Below the pieces are notes generated by a model, which was given only the letters and a program-made list of their open reading frames with translations, ran no database searches and was not told the DNA's origin. Position numbers and translations under genes: made by a program. DNA of 64,000 nt from Bog-159 sp963707465 (GTDB lineage: Bacteria > Acidobacteriota > Terriglobia > Bryobacterales > Bryobacteraceae), in assembly GCA_963707465.1 (NCBI GenBank), contig CAVPQK010000024.1, positions 1,178,001 to 1,242,000 on the forward strand, read 5' to 3'. Of this stretch, positions 34,660 through 42,242 are shown piece by piece; within the stretch, counting starts at the first letter, position 1; each line of letters begins with the position of its first letter.

Positions 34660-34680
34660 CCCAGGCTCCTTCCTGACCGG

Positions 34681-35856
34681 CTAGACATCCCACTCGCGCT
34701 GCCAGAACGTTCGCCCGCCCTGCTTATAGGCGAGATTCATAAGATGGCACGACAGCGCCGAATAATGACCCGAGACCACGTCCGCATTGGGCTGCTTCCG
34801 CGTCCGGACGCAGGCCAGAAAATTCCCCATGTGGTCCTCCTCGCGCGAAGTACCGCCGGTGACCTCCGGCGCGCCCTTTTCGGCGGGGGTGAACCGGTAT
34901 CCCTGGCGAAAGATCGACAACCGCCCGTTGGCCCCGTGGAAACAGATATCGACGGACTCCTTCCCGATCATATCGGTTAAGGTAGCCTCGAAGCTGACCA
35001 CCAGGTTGTCCGGATATTCCACGATGCCGTTGATGTTGTCCGGCGTATCGCGCCCGTCGTTATACACGTAGATGCCGCCCAACGCCACCGCCGAGCGCGC
35101 CCGCGTCAGATCGAGGTACCAGTGCACCACGTCCACCAGATGGACGAACAGTCCGCCGGTCTGTCCGCCGGTCGAAAAGTCCCAGTAAGCAAACCGGTTG
35201 AAGTAACGCTTGGGATCCCACGGAATTTTGGGGAGCCATCCGAGCGCCGTGTCCCAATCCAGGCCCTCGGGCTTGCTTGCCATGCCCGCCGGAGGTTTGT
35301 CCAGGTAGCCGCTATTGGCGTTCCAGAACGTGCGCACCATGTTGACCTTGCCGATCGCGCCGCTGTCGATGAATTTCTTCTTGGCCTCAATAAAATGCGC
35401 CATGGAGCGCTGCTGCACGCCCACTTGCACGATGCGGTGCGTGTCGCGCACGGCTGCCACCACGTTCACGCCTTGCATCGGCAGCGAGGTCATGGGCTTC
35501 TCGACAAAAACATCTTTCCCGGCGCGGCACGCATCGCAGGTGATGCGCGAGTGCATGTGGTCCCAGGTCGCCACAATCACCGCATCGATGTCATTCCGAT
35601 CGAGCAACGCGCGATAGTCGCCGTACTTCTTTACCGGAACGCCCAACCGGCCGGCGGTTTCATCGCGCCTTTGGTCCCAAGCGTCGCAAAGAGCCATCCA
35701 CTCAATGCCGCCGTTGGCGTTGGCCATCCTGACAAGATGGTTGCCCCGGCCCCCCGCGCCGATCAGGCCGAGGCGGATCCGGTCGTTTGCTCCAAACACG
35801 CGCGCGGCCGACGCCGCGGTCACCGCGCCCACCAGGAAACTGCGTCTGGACTGCAT
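34681..35856 (-). CDS. Gfo/Idh/MocA-family oxidoreductase, Tat-type signal (1)
   Basis: ATG 35856 follows GGAGGTGCGA, a strong ribosome binding site, and begins MQSRRSFLVGAVTAASAARV, a twin-arginine signal. The Rossmann start is IRLGLIGAGGRGNHLVRMA, then VDKP-like VFVEKPMTSLPMQGVN, HRIVQVGVQQRSMAHFIEAK and LFVHLVDVVHWYLDLTRARS. It is 391 residues, usual for the family. Such NAD(P)-linked oxidoreductases act on sugars and amino sugars, and with Tat signals they pick up the cofactor before export. First gene of an isomerase-ThuA operon. Confidence 0.9.
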   Translation of the reverse strand: MQSRRSFLVGAVTAASAARVFGANDRIRLGLIGAGGRGNHLVRMANANGGIEWMALCDAWDQRRDETAGRLGVPVKKYGDYRALLDRNDIDAVIVATWDHMHSRITCDACRAGKDVFVEKPMTSLPMQGVNVVAAVRDTHRIVQVGVQQRSMAHFIEAKKKFIDSGAIGKVNMVRTFWNANSGYLDKPPAGMASKPEGLDWDTALGWLPKIPWDPKRYFNRFAYWDFSTGGQTGGLFVHLVDVVHWYLDLTRARSAVALGGIYVYNDGRDTPDNINGIVEYPDNLVVSFEATLTDMIGKESVDICFHGANGRLSIFRQGYRFTPAEKGAPEVTGGTSREEDHMGNFLACVRTRKQPNADVVSGHYSALSCHLMNLAYKQGGRTFWQREWDV

Positions 35857-35930
35857 TCGCACCTCCAGTAATGTTGCTGCGCTAAGATTCAATATAACAA
35901 GCCTCGATTCTCCGAATATGAACCGGTTGT

Positions 35931-36018
35931 GTGGGGCAGGCCCCCGGCCTGCGGCGGCCTCTCAGGCCGCCAGGCGAGCATAGCTCGCCTAACAGCCGGG
36001 TGTGGGCGCCCGCCCCAC
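35931..36018. repeat. Dispersed palindromic repeat, full multi-branch copy
   Basis: The outer ends GTGGGGC (35931-35937) and GCCCCAC (36012-36018) pair and enclose three further hairpins: CAGGCC/GGCCTG, GCGGCCT/AGGCCGC and AGGCGAGC/GCTCGCCT. The first 43 bases match 18755-18797 with one mismatch. It stands between divergent genes. As RNA or single-stranded DNA it would fold into a four-branched structure. Confidence 0.75.
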
Positions 36019-36050
36019 ATGCTATGCTTCGGATAATTCGAAGGCGAGAC

Positions 36051-37031
36051 ATGCAACGAAGATCTTTTATCAAATCGTCTATTTTGACCGCGGCCGCGCC
36101 GCGTCTTTGGTCCCAGACGGAACCGGCCTGGGGTGGGCCCGTTGTCGACACCCACCTCCATCTACGCCGCGATGCCGACGCCTGCTTCACGCACATGGAA
36201 GGGTGCGGCGTCACACATGCCGTTCTCTTGACCCCCGCGAGCGATGAAGAACGGGCCAAGCAGGAAATGGAGAAGCGGCCGGGCCGTTTTGCGCGTTCGG
36301 TGGCTGCCGATCCCGCCGGGCCCGATGCCGTCCGCGTCTTTCGGGACGCCCTGAGTGGCGGCGCGGTCAGCATGGGCGAAATTAAATATCACCTGGCCCT
36401 GGACTCGCCGGAGATGCGCCGCCTTTACGACATCTCCGCCGAATTGCAGGTGCCCTTGATGATGCATATCCAGAACTTTCCTCACTTCCAGGGCGAACTT
36501 CCTTACAACACCGGCTATCCGCAGTTCGACAAGATCCTGAAGGCTTACCCCAAAACAATCTTCGTGGGGCACGCCGATCTTTTCTGGGCGCACATCAGCG
36601 CGGATGTCCCCACCGATCGCGGCTATCCCTCCGGGCCCATCAAACCCGGAGGATTGACCGACCGGTGGCTGTCCGATTTCCCGAATCTCTATGCGGATAT
36701 GTCGGCGAATTCGGGAAATAACGCGCTCTCGCGCGAACCGGATTTTACCCGCGACTTCATCGTTCGCCACCGCGCGAAGTTGATTTTTGGGAGCGATTGC
36801 AGTTGCACCGACGGCCATGGCGCAGGCATCTCGCAGGGCAATAATCCCGAAGCCGCGCGTTTGAACGGAAAGTGCGTCGCCCGAGCCACGCTGGGACTAC
36901 TGAAAGAATCCACGACACCCGAGATTTTCCGTCAGGTGACCTGGGAAAACGCAAACAGGGTCTTCAATCTGCGCCTTCAATACCCGCTCGTCAGCCATTC
37001 AGCGGCCAGCCGGCACGGTAGCTCCGCTTGA
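36051..37031 (+). CDS. Amidohydrolase-family protein with Tat-type signal
   Basis: The start at 36051 begins MQRRSFIKSSILTAAAPRLW, a twin-arginine signal. The 326-residue protein has the metal-dependent hydrolase TIM-barrel motifs VVDTHLHLRRD (HxH), MGEIKYHLALDSPEMRRLYD, VPLMMHIQNFP, TIFVGHADLFWAH and KLIFGSDCSCTDGHG (final Asp). This is the amidohydrolase-2 type, acting on lactones or decarboxylating aromatic acids. Its 3' end overlaps the convergent oxidoreductase gene by 41 bases, so the two genes cannot both be freely altered there. Confidence 0.85.
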   Translation: MQRRSFIKSSILTAAAPRLWSQTEPAWGGPVVDTHLHLRRDADACFTHMEGCGVTHAVLLTPASDEERAKQEMEKRPGRFARSVAADPAGPDAVRVFRDALSGGAVSMGEIKYHLALDSPEMRRLYDISAELQVPLMMHIQNFPHFQGELPYNTGYPQFDKILKAYPKTIFVGHADLFWAHISADVPTDRGYPSGPIKPGGLTDRWLSDFPNLYADMSANSGNNALSREPDFTRDFIVRHRAKLIFGSDCSCTDGHGAGISQGNNPEAARLNGKCVARATLGLLKESTTPEIFRQVTWENANRVFNLRLQYPLVSHSAASRHGSSA

Positions 37032-38589
37032 GATAGTCGTTGGCTTCGGAAGCATTCGTGACCCGGCCGCTGGCGGCGTCGTATTCGAGTCTCTTGCCGG
37101 CGCGGTGCGCCACCAGGCCCAGCAGCATCTGCTCGATCATCGAGCCGGAGTAGTCGAAGTCGCAGTGAGTCTTGGAACTGGTGCCGTGGGTTACGCCGTT
37201 GTACTTGCCCTTACAGGCGTTCAGCCACTCCACTTGGAAGATGTCGGGCCGGCGATTATCCATCGTCCCGCTCTTCTGCGCTTCGAGAATCGCCTCCACT
37301 TCGGAATTCGGCAGGCCGAGGGCGGCCGGGATGCCTTTGTCAGTGAACTGGATCTCGGGAAATCCGCTGGCAGTGGGCTTGGCGTCCGGTTCAGCCTGGA
37401 AGCCCGGCGGCAGGGGACGCGGCGCGCGCGGGCGCTGCGGGGCCGGACGCGGCGGCGCCTGCGTGGGCTGGCCCACTCCGGCGACCAGTTCTTCCAGATG
37501 ATCCTTGTCCCGCCGCTTGTAATAAGTGAGGTCGCCGTCGTCGTTATTAGGGATAATCAGGCGCGTGGTGAAGTCCGCGACGATCGAACCTTTGGTCCCC
37601 TCGAAAATCGCGCCGTTGCCGATCTTCTCGACGTCGATATAACCGCGCGGCGAGCGCGGTTTCAAGCCGCCCTGATACCAGACCAGCGTGATCGGCCCGC
37701 GCCAATCGTTCGCGCGATGCTCGAAAGTGGCCTTCAGTCTTACCGGGCAGATATCCGGATTATATTTGTCGCTGACTTCTGGGTCGATCTCAATCGAAGA
37801 CGGGCCGCCGGCGTCCACCACGTTCCACACCAGGTCCATCGTGTGCGCCCCCATATCGCCCATCTGGCCGACGCCGAAATCGCGATACATGTTCCAGAAC
37901 AGGCAGTTCAACCCGCTCGATCCGCCGAAGTACTGTGGGCTGTACGGGTGGTAAGGGGATGGCCCGATCCATTGCTCGTAGTGCAACTGCGCCGGGGGCA
38001 TGCCTTGTAGCGTGGGATAGCCCGGGCGCGGCAACTGGCGGCTATCCCAGCTATGCACGGTCTTCAGGTCGCCGATCGCGCCATCCATCACCAGTTCGCG
38101 CAGGCGTGCGAAGTTCGGGTAGGCGTGGCGTTGCGTGCCGTGCTGCGTCGCCACCTTCGCCTTCCGCTTCAGATAATTCGCGCGTACCGTGCGGGCCTCC
38201 TCCACACAGATACCCAGGGGCTTCTCGCAGAACACATGCATGTCGCGGTTCAACGCCCAGTTGGCGATGAAGGCGTGATGGTGGTCGGCGGTGCAGATGA
38301 CCACGGCCTCGATGTCCTTCTGGTCGAGCATGCGACGCCAGTCAAAGTAGGTCTTGGCTTTGGGGAAGATCTGCAGGGCCTCTTTGAAGCGTTGGTCATT
38401 GATGTCGCAGAGCGCGACCACGTTTTCGCGAATCAGCGAATTGTAGTGGGCCGTGCCGCGGCCCCACACGCCCACCAGTGCCACATTCAGCTTGTTACTG
38501 GGGGCGCCCTGACCGCGGAGCGTTCCGCTCCTGAGGATGGTCAATCCCGCAGACGCGGCCACCGTCTTCAGTAGATCCCGTCGTTGCAT
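36991..38589 (-). CDS. Gfo/Idh/MocA-family oxidoreductase, Tat-type signal (2)
   Basis: ATG 38589 follows GGAGAGACCGATT and starts MQRRDLLKTVAASAGLTILR, a twin-arginine signal. The 532-residue protein has KLNVALVGVWGRGTAHYNSL, VVICTADHHHAFIANWAL, MHVFCEKPLGICVEEARTVR and a long C-terminal domain with a Pro-rich insertion (QAPPRPAPQRPRAPRPLPPG). It is longer than the standard 350-390 residues, as in the PVC and acidobacterial secreted subfamily. The insertion near residues 390-430 has no counterpart in copies 1 and 3. Substrate unknown, probably a sugar derivative. Confidence 0.9.
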   Translation of the reverse strand: MQRRDLLKTVAASAGLTILRSGTLRGQGAPSNKLNVALVGVWGRGTAHYNSLIRENVVALCDINDQRFKEALQIFPKAKTYFDWRRMLDQKDIEAVVICTADHHHAFIANWALNRDMHVFCEKPLGICVEEARTVRANYLKRKAKVATQHGTQRHAYPNFARLRELVMDGAIGDLKTVHSWDSRQLPRPGYPTLQGMPPAQLHYEQWIGPSPYHPYSPQYFGGSSGLNCLFWNMYRDFGVGQMGDMGAHTMDLVWNVVDAGGPSSIEIDPEVSDKYNPDICPVRLKATFEHRANDWRGPITLVWYQGGLKPRSPRGYIDVEKIGNGAIFEGTKGSIVADFTTRLIIPNNDDGDLTYYKRRDKDHLEELVAGVGQPTQAPPRPAPQRPRAPRPLPPGFQAEPDAKPTASGFPEIQFTDKGIPAALGLPNSEVEAILEAQKSGTMDNRRPDIFQVEWLNACKGKYNGVTHGTSSKTHCDFDYSGSMIEQMLLGLVAHRAGKRLEYDAASGRVTNASEANDYLKRSYRAGWPLNG

Positions 38590-38715
38590 AATCGGTCTCT
38601 CCTTTTGGTGCTTGAAAGTGTACTGTAGCACCGAAGGGACCGGCGGGAATAGGGTATCCGGACAATTCTGTCGGAAATGAGGCTAGCGCTCCATTCGTCT
38701 AGCCACGGACGAAGA

Positions 38716-38946
38716 TTACTGGAGAACGTCCACGCTCGCCGATCTGGAAGCACGGTCGGAATTCCGCGATTTATTCTTGCTGCCGAGTGGTCTGCCGCGC
38801 CGCTTAGCACTCATCTGCGTCATCCAGGCTGGCGGCCGCCCCACTCTGGGTCCCCCGCCTCTGGCCAATCGCTCCAGGCACAGAATCGCCTCGTCGACTT
38901 GCTCGCGCTCCAGGCGCAACTCGGCTAGAATCTTCGTAATATCCAT
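38716..38946 (-). CDS. Small basic protein with RGRP-type tail
   Basis: The 76-residue frame starts MDITKILAELRLEREQVDEA, a coiled-coil helix, and continues GPRVGRPPAWMTQ and KKRGRP-like SAKRRGRPLGSKNKSRNS, which resembles AT-hook DNA-binding sequences. The start at 38946 is chosen because the protein-like sequence begins there. Small proteins of this look recur in acidobacteria, but I cannot name a family. It may bind DNA non-specifically. No strong ribosome binding site is visible. Confidence 0.6.
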   Translation of the reverse strand: MDITKILAELRLEREQVDEAILCLERLARGGGPRVGRPPAWMTQMSAKRRGRPLGSKNKSRNSDRASRSASVDVLQ

Positions 38947-39203
38947 TCGTTCTCGTTGAGCCTCCCGGTTGGATTCACGTCGCGCGCGGTGTAATGAGCC
39001 ATTGTATCGAGCCGGTTTCGACCGCTCAATAGGGAGACGCCCGTGTTCTGGCTCAGGGTTTCCCCGGCTGTGACGGGCTTGGGCCTCGCCCCACGGGTGC
39101 TGGTCACAAGCCGGAGTTCCCCCGCATCTCCCTGAAAACAAACAAAACTGCCTCCCACATCCCCGTTCCCCCGCATCCGCCCATGCTACGCTCATCGTCG
39201 AAT

Positions 39204-39929
39204 ATGGAACACTCGACCGATACTCCTCCCCTCACCAGCATCCAGCAGTGCGTCGTTGACGCCTTGGCCGCCGGTTCCACCCTAACCAATGCCGCCGAGA
39301 CCTACGGCGTCCATCGTGTTACCGTTTACCGCTGGATGAAGACACTCAAACCCTTCGCCGAGGCCCTCCACCGCGCCCGCGCCGAATTCGTCCTCGCCCG
39401 CCGTGACGATCTCCACCACCTCAGCAACCGCGCTCTCGAAACCCTCCTCGCCATCCTCGACAATCCCGAGTCGTCCCCCGCGGTGCTGCTGCGCGCGTCC
39501 ATGTTCATTTTGCAACGTCCGCAACTGCCCAAGACCGGCTGGTCGATGCCCGAGCCGGCCCCCGATCCCGATGGCGAAAAGCTGCTCGACTCCGCCATCA
39601 TCGAAAAGGACTACGACAGCCTGCCCGGCGTCCACGGCATCGACAGGTATCCCGACCCCTATCCCGACGAGTCCGCCCCAACCCAAGCCGAATCAGCTAC
39701 TTCTGAACCTCCGCCCAGCCCAGCCGCAACCGCATGCAACACCATGCAACACGATTCCGGGAATTCTGACGACGTTGCACCCGCTCCCACCCGCCAGTCG
39801 GGCCTGCACTCCTGCCCCGTGCCCCCCGACGTCCTCAAAGCCCGCAAATCCCACCAGAATTGCCTCGATATCCTTGACATGCTGCAAAAATCCATGCCCA
39901 CACCGCGACGAATCATGAAGGAGCCCTAG
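39204..39929 (+). CDS. HTH protein, terminase small-subunit-like N-terminus
   Basis: The N-terminal 100 residues hold a helix-turn-helix (IQQCVVDALAAGSTLTNAAE, YGVHRVTVYRWMK) and a helical segment FAEALHRARAEFVLARRDDL, as in Hpa2/terminase-small-subunit-like DNA-binding proteins. The rest is Pro- and Ser-rich and poorly conserved-looking. ATG 39183 is an alternative start. There is no phage gene nearby, so it is a free-standing regulator or a domesticated fragment. Its stop is followed at once by a palindromic element. Confidence 0.6.
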   Translation: MEHSTDTPPLTSIQQCVVDALAAGSTLTNAAETYGVHRVTVYRWMKTLKPFAEALHRARAEFVLARRDDLHHLSNRALETLLAILDNPESSPAVLLRASMFILQRPQLPKTGWSMPEPAPDPDGEKLLDSAIIEKDYDSLPGVHGIDRYPDPYPDESAPTQAESATSEPPPSPAATACNTMQHDSGNSDDVAPAPTRQSGLHSCPVPPDVLKARKSHQNCLDILDMLQKSMPTPRRIMKEP

Positions 39930-39973
39930 TGGGGCGGACCCCCCGGTCCGCGCGGGTCCCCCTGGACCCGCTC
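39929..39973. repeat. GC-rich twin hairpin between convergent genes
   Basis: It begins GTGGGGCGGACC at the stop of the HTH gene and has two hairpins, GCGGACC/GGTCCGC and GCGGGTCC/GGACCCGC, followed by TCTTTGCTT. It is similar in design to the elements at 18755 and 35931 but different in sequence. It is a likely terminator. Confidence 0.55.
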
Positions 39974-40017
39974 TTTGCTTGAAAAATGCGTTTGAGGCCG
40001 TGCTTTTTCGAGGGATC

Positions 40018-41349
40018 CTACTCGGCAATCGCGAACAGGTGCTTCGCGCCGCGCACCAGCAGCACGTCGCCCGCCAGCGCGGGAGTCGCCAGGATCGGCT
40101 CGCCGATGGGATTCTTCGATAGCAATTCGTATTGCGCGCCGGCCTTCACTACGTACACGTCGCCATCCTCGCTGCTAATGTAGAGCTTGCCGGCCGCAAG
40201 CACGGGCGAAGCCACGAAGGAGCCGCCGTCGCCGACGCGCTGCTGATAAATGCGCGTCCCGGATTTGGCATCATACACGGTCAGTATCCCGTTGTTGCTC
40301 ACCGTATAGAGATGCTCGCCGTAAACCAGCGGCGAGGGCAGATACACGCCGCCGCGCTGCTTGCTCCAGGCGATGGCGTCGCTCGATTCCTTGCCATCCT
40401 TGAGCGTCAGGTCGCCGCTCGATCCCACCTTAATCGCATAGATCGGCTGGACCGGCGGATAGCCGGCTGTCACATAAATCAGCCCCTGCGCGGAGACCGG
40501 CGTAGTGCAAGTCACTTCGGAATTCGGTCCCAGCGTCCACAGTTGTTTGCCGGTATCGGCGTCGTAGCCCCGAATGGCTTTGGCGCCGTTGGTGGCGACT
40601 TCGGCGCCGGCCTTGTCCGGCACGACCGTAGGTGTTCCCCAGGATGGAATCTCGGCGCGCGCCGTGCGCCACAATTCGCTGCCGTCCTTCAGATCGAATG
40701 CCGCGATGAAGGAGTCCTTCTGCCGGTCGCACTGCAGGATCACCATGTTCTTATAGATCACCGGCGAACTGGCAGCTCCCCATTCCGAATCCGGATCGAA
40801 GAACCATCCGGCATTCTGCAGGCCCAGGTCTTTCTTCCACAGCAACTTGCCGGCGCTCGAATAGGCATAGAGCCCTTCCGAGCCGAAGTAGGCCACTACC
40901 ACTCTTCCATTGGTGGCAGGCGAGGGCGAAGCCTGCGATGACTTAGGGTGCCGCTTGGTCTTGGGTACGCCTTCGTGGGCGATCTGTTGCCATAGAATCT
41001 TACCCGTTTTCCGATCGATGGCAAAGACTTCCCACTTATGCGGCGAGCTGTCGTTGATCGGATCGGTGTCGCCGTAGAGGCCCGTGCGGAACGTCTGTTT
41101 GGGATCGCTGGAGACGGCCGTGGTGACGAACACGGTGTCTCCCCACACGATGGGCGAGGAGTCGGCGAGACCCGGGATTTCCACGCTCCAGACGATGTTG
41201 GTCCCCTTGGTGGCGTCCCATTTCACCGGCGGTTTGGCTCCGTCGCCTACGCCGGAAGCCGATGGCCCGCGGAACTGCGGCCAATCGCCGGCGAACGCCC
41301 CGGCCGTAGCGGCGGTCATCGCGCACAACAAAATGCAGGCCCGTCTCAT
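40018..41349 (-). CDS. PQQ-like beta-propeller secreted protein
   Basis: A signal peptide (ACILLCAMTAATAGAFAG) is followed by DWPQFRGPSASGV, the usual start of acidobacterial and planctomycete PQQ-like repeat proteins. Repeats carry the tryptophan-docking pattern, such as EVFAIDRKTGKILWQQ, LYAYSSAGKLLWKKDL, AFDLKDGSELWRTARAEI and AIRGYDADTGKQLWTLGP. At 443 residues it has seven or eight blades without the catalytic residues or haem domain of alcohol dehydrogenases, so a binding or scaffold role is likely. Its ATG overlaps the stop of the upstream ankyrin gene (4 bases). Confidence 0.87.
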   Translation of the reverse strand: MRRACILLCAMTAATAGAFAGDWPQFRGPSASGVGDGAKPPVKWDATKGTNIVWSVEIPGLADSSPIVWGDTVFVTTAVSSDPKQTFRTGLYGDTDPINDSSPHKWEVFAIDRKTGKILWQQIAHEGVPKTKRHPKSSQASPSPATNGRVVVAYFGSEGLYAYSSAGKLLWKKDLGLQNAGWFFDPDSEWGAASSPVIYKNMVILQCDRQKDSFIAAFDLKDGSELWRTARAEIPSWGTPTVVPDKAGAEVATNGAKAIRGYDADTGKQLWTLGPNSEVTCTTPVSAQGLIYVTAGYPPVQPIYAIKVGSSGDLTLKDGKESSDAIAWSKQRGGVYLPSPLVYGEHLYTVSNNGILTVYDAKSGTRIYQQRVGDGGSFVASPVLAAGKLYISSEDGDVYVVKAGAQYELLSKNPIGEPILATPALAGDVLLVRGAKHLFAIAE

Positions 41350-42125
41350 TGCGTCACCGCCTTTTTGAATTTGATGTTCATACCGCCTTGCTTCAACGTG
41401 AAACTGTTTGCCGAATCGAATTCGACTTCCAGATTGGCCGGCGCGAATGCAAAGACAGTGGGACTCTTGGCCTTCGGCGCAAATGGGCCCTGTCCCGTGG
41501 CTTGCATGAACAGCGTGCCATCCTTGACGAATACCTTGATATCCAGCGGGAACTGCTCCGTCTTGAAGGTGCCCACGTAGGATTCGAGGATCTTCGCATC
41601 CACCACCATGGGAGGCGCCGGTTCGTGCGCCCCGGCCTTCTTCAGCAGTTCGGCGACATCCTTCTTATTCTCCGCGAGTGCGCCTTCGTAAACGCTATCG
41701 AGGGCCGCCTGGCTGGGCTTGCCTTTATCCAGGACCAGTTGCACCAAATCCGCCTGGTCCGCGACCTCTTTCAATAGCTTGTCGGGATTGCCGTTTCCTT
41801 TGGCGATGATCAGCTTGGCCACGGCGAAGTGCTTCCGCTCCAGGGTGAAATCGAGCATGGAGGCCTTGTAAAACGTGTCGGTCACATCGGTATTGGCGCC
41901 CTTATCGAGCAGGAACCGGACCACGTCTTCGTGGCCGCTCATGGCCGCCAGATACAGAGGCGTTTGGCCGTATGGCGTCTTGGCCTCCAGGGGCGCGCCT
42001 TTTTCGACGAGACTCTTGACCGTAGCGAGGTCTCCTTGGCGCGCCGCGTTGAGCAGGTCTTCGTTAACGTCCCAAGCAAGCAGCGCCATTACCGTGGCGA
42101 GAAGCAGACAGGCTAGTCGATGCAT
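41346..42125 (-). CDS. Secreted ankyrin-repeat protein with C-terminal beta domain
   Basis: A signal peptide (MHRLACLLLATVMALLAWD) precedes about four ankyrin repeats (NEDLLNAARQGDLATVKSLV, GQTPLYLAAMSGHEDVVRFL) and then a C-terminal beta-rich domain (ILESYVGTFKTEQFPLDIKV, FVKDGTLFMQATGQGPF) resembling the DUF3471 domain found after beta-lactamase-like proteins. It is translationally coupled to the PQQ-like propeller gene, so the two proteins probably act together in the periplasm. The function is unknown. Confidence 0.83.
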   Translation of the reverse strand: MHRLACLLLATVMALLAWDVNEDLLNAARQGDLATVKSLVEKGAPLEAKTPYGQTPLYLAAMSGHEDVVRFLLDKGANTDVTDTFYKASMLDFTLERKHFAVAKLIIAKGNGNPDKLLKEVADQADLVQLVLDKGKPSQAALDSVYEGALAENKKDVAELLKKAGAHEPAPPMVVDAKILESYVGTFKTEQFPLDIKVFVKDGTLFMQATGQGPFAPKAKSPTVFAFAPANLEVEFDSANSFTLKQGGMNIKFKKAVTQ

Positions 42126-42242
42126 ATAAGATCCTTGGTTTAGTGTACGACAGGTGGGGCGGCGATAAATCGTTAAAAGGAAGCCTAACCAGGGACGGGT
42201 CGGGTTCGTCGTACAAGTGTGTTGCCGCTTATGGAGAGCATG

